From positions 1 to 26,162 of the forward strand of contig CAYZMS010000040.1 in assembly GCA_964479625.1 (NCBI GenBank): a stretch of DNA of 26,162 nt, written 5' to 3'. This DNA is from CAYZMS01 sp964479625 (GTDB lineage: Bacteria; Bacteroidota; Bacteroidia; Chitinophagales; Saprospiraceae). Below the pieces are notes generated by a model, which saw nothing but the letters and a program-made list of their open reading frames with translations, made no database searches and was not told where the DNA came from. How positions within the stretch are numbered: position 1 is the stretch's first letter; the number at the start of each line of letters is the position of its first letter. Positions 25,058 to 26,162 of this stretch are shown here, piece by piece. The translations under genes and the position numbers were made by a program.

Positions 25058-25879
25058 TTAACCGTTCTCTGTGAAACCAGGATAGCAGGTCATTGCTCCA
25101 TCTACAAATATGGTGGTCCCGTTAATATAATCTGATTCATCGGACATCAGCCAGGCTGCCACAGCACCGATATCAGAGGGTTGTCCTATCCGCTTGTAGG
25201 GGATCAATCGCATCAGTTTGTCCAGGGCCTCTGGTGTTTCCCAGGCGGGACGATTTATGGGGGTTTGGATAGCTCCGGGGGCAATATTATTCACGCGTAC
25301 TCCCATCTGGCCATACTCCTGCGCCAGGGATTGCATCAACATAATGAGTGCTCCTTTGGAGGCAGCGTAATTAGCGTGACCTGCCCAGGGTATGATCTCA
25401 TGGACAGAACTCATGTGAATGATCTTACCTAAAGCGATCGAAACCTCCGGACGGGGTCCTCTTCTAATAAACTCCCGAATGGCTTCCCGGGCGCAAATAA
25501 ACTGACCCGTCAAATTGACATCGAGCACCATTTGCCACTGAGCCAGGGTCATTTCGTGAAAAGGTGCATCCCGCTGAATACCAGCATTTGCGACCAAAGC
25601 ATCTACCGTCCCGAATTTATCGATGGCAGCTTTGAACATGGCCTGGACCTGGTCCTCCTTGCTCACGTCGGCCTTGAAGATCATCGCACTTGCATTGGTA
25701 TTATTGGTCTCAATAATGTGAGCCACCTCCTCTGCTGCTTCAGGATTCGCAATGTAGTTGATTACGACATTTGCAGCATCTGCTCCCAAGGCGATAGCTA
25801 CTGCTCTTCCGATACCGGAATTAGCACCGGTTACGATACAGGTCTGTTCATCCAGACGATCATTTGGTTTTTGATACAT
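25058..25879 (-). CDS. SDR-family oxidoreductase, glucose 1-dehydrogenase-like
   Basis: The 273-residue protein is a classical short-chain dehydrogenase. It has the cofactor motif TGANSGIG (17-24), NAG at 98-100, and the catalytic set Asn122, Ser158, Tyr171 and Lys175 (YAASK). Several stretches recall Bacillus glucose 1-dehydrogenase: MSSVHEIIPW (156-165), RVNNIAPGAIQTPIN, and the tail FVDGAMTCYPGF. On that basis it probably oxidises glucose or a related sugar to the lactone with NAD(P)+, though SDR substrate calls from sequence are uncertain. It is the first gene of the operon with pyc (11-bp gap). The start at 25879 gives the normal short lead before the cofactor motif. Confidence 0.85.
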   Translation of the reverse strand: MYQKPNDRLDEQTCIVTGANSGIGRAVAIALGADAANVVINYIANPEAAEEVAHIIETNNTNASAMIFKADVSKEDQVQAMFKAAIDKFGTVDALVANAGIQRDAPFHEMTLAQWQMVLDVNLTGQFICAREAIREFIRRGPRPEVSIALGKIIHMSSVHEIIPWAGHANYAASKGALIMLMQSLAQEYGQMGVRVNNIAPGAIQTPINRPAWETPEALDKLMRLIPYKRIGQPSDIGAVAAWLMSDESDYINGTTIFVDGAMTCYPGFTENG

Positions 25880-25904
25880 TGTTTTTCATTTTGGTGAAGA
25901 AGGG

Positions 25905-25931
25905 GAAATTCAACATGGAATTTTGAAATTC
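25905..25931. repeat. GAAATTC repeats upstream of the gdh-pyc operon
   Basis: GAAATTC occurs at 25905-25911 and again at 25925-25931, 20 bp apart start to start (about two helical turns). The second copy is half of a 14-bp inverted repeat GAATTT-TG-AAATTC at 25918-25931. The elements lie 26-52 bp upstream of the operon's first ATG. They are candidate operator half-sites. The DNA here is AT-rich, which raises the chance level. Confidence 0.4.
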
Positions 25932-25986
25932 GATATTAAAACCTACCTCGCTAATATAATTCCCCTTCCCGGAGAAAAGAAATTAT

Positions 25987-26030
25987 GCAAAAATTAAAAC
26001 GGGCTTTTGCGCGATACGCAAAAGCCCGTT
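25987..26030 (-). terminator. Intrinsic terminator of the gene entering from the right edge
   Basis: Arms 25998-26011 (AACGGGCTTTTGCG) and 26017-26030 pair perfectly over 14 bp around a 5-nt loop. On the minus strand the stem is followed by TTAATTTTTGC, a good U-tract. It lies 28 bp after the stop of the partial minus-strand gene at 26059 and insulates it from the gdh-pyc operon. Confidence 0.88.
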
Positions 26031-26058
26031 ATCGGTAAAAATCCTTAATGATGCGTTC

Positions 26059-26162
26059 CTAGCGAGTATGTATCATCTGTTGCTGCAGCAGTTCCCCTTC
26101 TGTTTCTAGGGTGTAGTACAACACACCGGTCACATTGCTCAGGTCGTTGGCCTCCAGGCGTA
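26059..26162 (-). CDS. C-terminal end of a probable type IX-secreted protein (partial)
   Basis: Only the last 33 codons and the TAG stop (26059-26061) are inside the window; the gene continues beyond the right edge. The visible end includes LSNVTGVLYYTLETEGELL and finishes QQQMIHTR. The pattern GV-L-YY-L-E followed by a polar turn and a final Met-Ile strand resembles the end of type IX type A sorting domains (which commonly end in GVYYYRLE-like strands and KKMIV-like tails). This short ORF is followed by a strong terminator. The assignment as a secreted cargo protein is probable but rests on few residues. Confidence 0.6.
   Translation of the reverse strand, partial: RLEANDLSNVTGVLYYTLETEGELLQQQMIHTR

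Overview
The window looks like a chromosomal segment of a Bacteroidota bacterium, most likely from the Saprospiria (Lewinella/Haliscomenobacter type). The evidence is a gldL-gldM-gldN block for the type IX secretion/gliding motor, a SusC/SusD outer-membrane pair, proteins with type IX C-terminal sorting tails, promoters of the TTTG-N20-TAnnTTTG kind, and almost no Shine-Dalgarno sequences. The genus placement is inference from protein style only.

Layout. 1-370 is gene-free, with a 5-copy heptamer repeat, a strong hairpin and a good Bacteroidota promoter. 371-3877 (+) encodes GldL, GldM and GldN; a 62-nt, almost fully paired hairpin lies in a 320-bp gap between gldM and gldN. 3923-5821 (-) is an IGHMBP2-type superfamily 1 helicase, convergent with gldN. 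6132-7967 (+) is a single-polypeptide ABC exporter. 8322-12716 (+) is a SusC/SusD pair closed by a textbook terminator. 12824-14932 (-) is a secreted reprolysin-like zinc protease with a type IX sorting tail. 15081-17207 (+) is Tex. 17478-19088 (-) is ATP-dependent PEP carboxykinase. Divergent from it, 19291-21353 (+) holds an ScfR-like XRE regulator and a DinB-fold protein, 5 bp apart. 21388-25879 (-) is a tight operon: glucose 1-dehydrogenase-like SDR, pyruvate carboxylase, and a 59-residue coiled-coil protein. At the right edge, after a terminator, lies the 3' end of another minus-strand gene whose product ends like a type IX cargo protein.

How the genes work together. The left part is the secretion motor core, and at least one cargo protein (the zinc protease) is encoded in the same window. 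The right part gathers both arms of the PEP-pyruvate-oxaloacetate node: pckA for gluconeogenesis and pyc for anaplerosis. Between them lies a regulator of a family that in other bacteria senses short-chain acyl-CoA. A perfect 12+1+12 palindrome and paired TTGCA elements sit in the pckA/regulator divergent spacer, so local control of this node is a reasonable hypothesis. The regulator's IrrE-like domain has lost the usual zinc-site histidines (AKELGF where AHELGH is typical).

Most genes here belong to known families and I see no CRISPR array, tRNA, rRNA, transposase or phage module. The least explained items are the 59-aa pyc-linked protein, the long gldM-gldN hairpin, the palindromic operator region, and two short stretches that resemble gene remnants.
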